DNA from: Sva-07 sp963717385
GTDB taxonomy: Bacteria; Actinomycetota; Acidimicrobiia; Acidimicrobiales; Ilumatobacteraceae
Direction: 5' to 3'
Length of the DNA stretch: 64,000 bases
Assembly (NCBI GenBank): GCA_963717385.1
Contig: CAVQWE010000006.1
Span: 480,815 to 544,814, forward strand
This document shows, one piece after another, positions 63,850-64,000 of the stretch (position 1 is its first letter; each line of letters starts with the position of its first letter). The position numbers were made by a program, and so were the translations under genes. The notes under the pieces are model-generated. The model had not been told where the DNA came from, did no database searches, and saw only the letters and a list, made by a program, of their open reading frames with translations.

Positions 63850-64000
63850 TCAGCCGGCCGACGGCGACAGGTCGGTGACCGCCTGCCAGTAGTCGAGCTC
63901 GGGGTCGAGCGGCAGGATCGCCAGCGAGCTGGTCGTCACACCATTGTCGAAGTACGCCTGGATCTTGGCTCGACATTCGGCAGGCGAGCCATGAACGATC
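63850..64000 (-). CDS. LLM-class flavin-dependent oxidoreductase, C-terminal end (partial)
   Basis: The last ~49 codons of a minus-strand gene run off the window. The end reads HGSPAECRAKIQAYFDNGVT and SSLAILPLDPELDYW before a TGA at 63850, which fits the C-terminal region (VGTPEECRARI-like) of luciferase-like monooxygenases. Family assignment rests on this short stretch. Confidence 0.6.
   Translation of the reverse strand, partial: IVHGSPAECRAKIQAYFDNGVTTSSLAILPLDPELDYWQAVTDLSPSAG

Overview
The window is GC-rich, densely coded DNA from an actinomycete. The gene content points to the Acidimicrobiia (Ilumatobacter-like), but that rank is inferred from content only. Supporting clues are a mycothiol-conjugate amidase (Mca), many acyl-CoA and P450 genes, DUF222/HNH and LLM-flavin genes, and an apparent dominance of leaderless promoters: about 28 starts carry a TANNNT-like hexamer 6-8 nt upstream. 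No rRNA, tRNA, CRISPR array or complete insertion sequence was seen.

A caution governs the whole annotation. About two dozen genes, including housekeeping ones (typA, glpD, a thiolase, the xylose ABC genes), run through two or more frames joined by single-base shifts. Several shifts can be pinned to one missing or extra base in a short homopolymer or GC repeat. The simplest reading is indel error in the assembly, not mass pseudogenisation, so coordinates below span the whole reconstructed gene.

Layout. 1-1.9 kb: end of an alpha-L-fucosidase joined to a beta-helix domain. 1.9-4.8 kb: typA (minus) and a TauE/SafE exporter behind a perfect CsoR/CstR-type palindrome. 5.1-9.2 kb: two adjacent class III cyclase fusions. 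9.4-23.5 kb: lipid/steroid-type catabolism (two acyl-CoA synthetases, P450, nitroreductase, enoyl-CoA hydratase, two ACAD-family proteins, LLM oxidoreductase, SDRs) with a GH65 phosphorylase inserted. 23.5-28 kb: hydrolase, RecB-like nuclease, PAP2, SDR and small proteins. 28-31.3 kb: a sigma factor translationally coupled to a membrane protein with a sugar-binding-like outer domain, divergent from a CoA-disulfide reductase-rhodanese fusion. 31.4-37.7 kb: DUF222/HNH, ComB-like phosphatase, TauD dioxygenase, AttH-like protein, S9 peptidase. 37.7-41.3 kb: one frame encoding an HtpX-like protease followed by a complete P-type ATPase. 41.5-53.7 kb: nitrobindin, NudC, thiolase, nuclease, YdjC deacetylase, Mca, PEBP, GGDEF-EAL, rhomboid, GlpD, MtfA-like, EamA. 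53.7-63.5 kb: xylose locus, with xylA divergent from a ROK regulator across an inverted-repeat operator, then an ASPIC/UnbV protein and vanadium-haloperoxidase-like enzyme, then a sugar ABC transporter (binding protein, permease, ATPase). The window ends in a small unknown gene and the end of an LLM oxidoreductase.

Functional themes: sugar uptake and conversion (xylose, fucoside, GH65), CoA-linked catabolism, sulfur/persulfide handling (TauE, CoADR-rhodanese, ComB, TauD), and signalling (two cyclases, GGDEF-EAL, sigma/membrane sensor).
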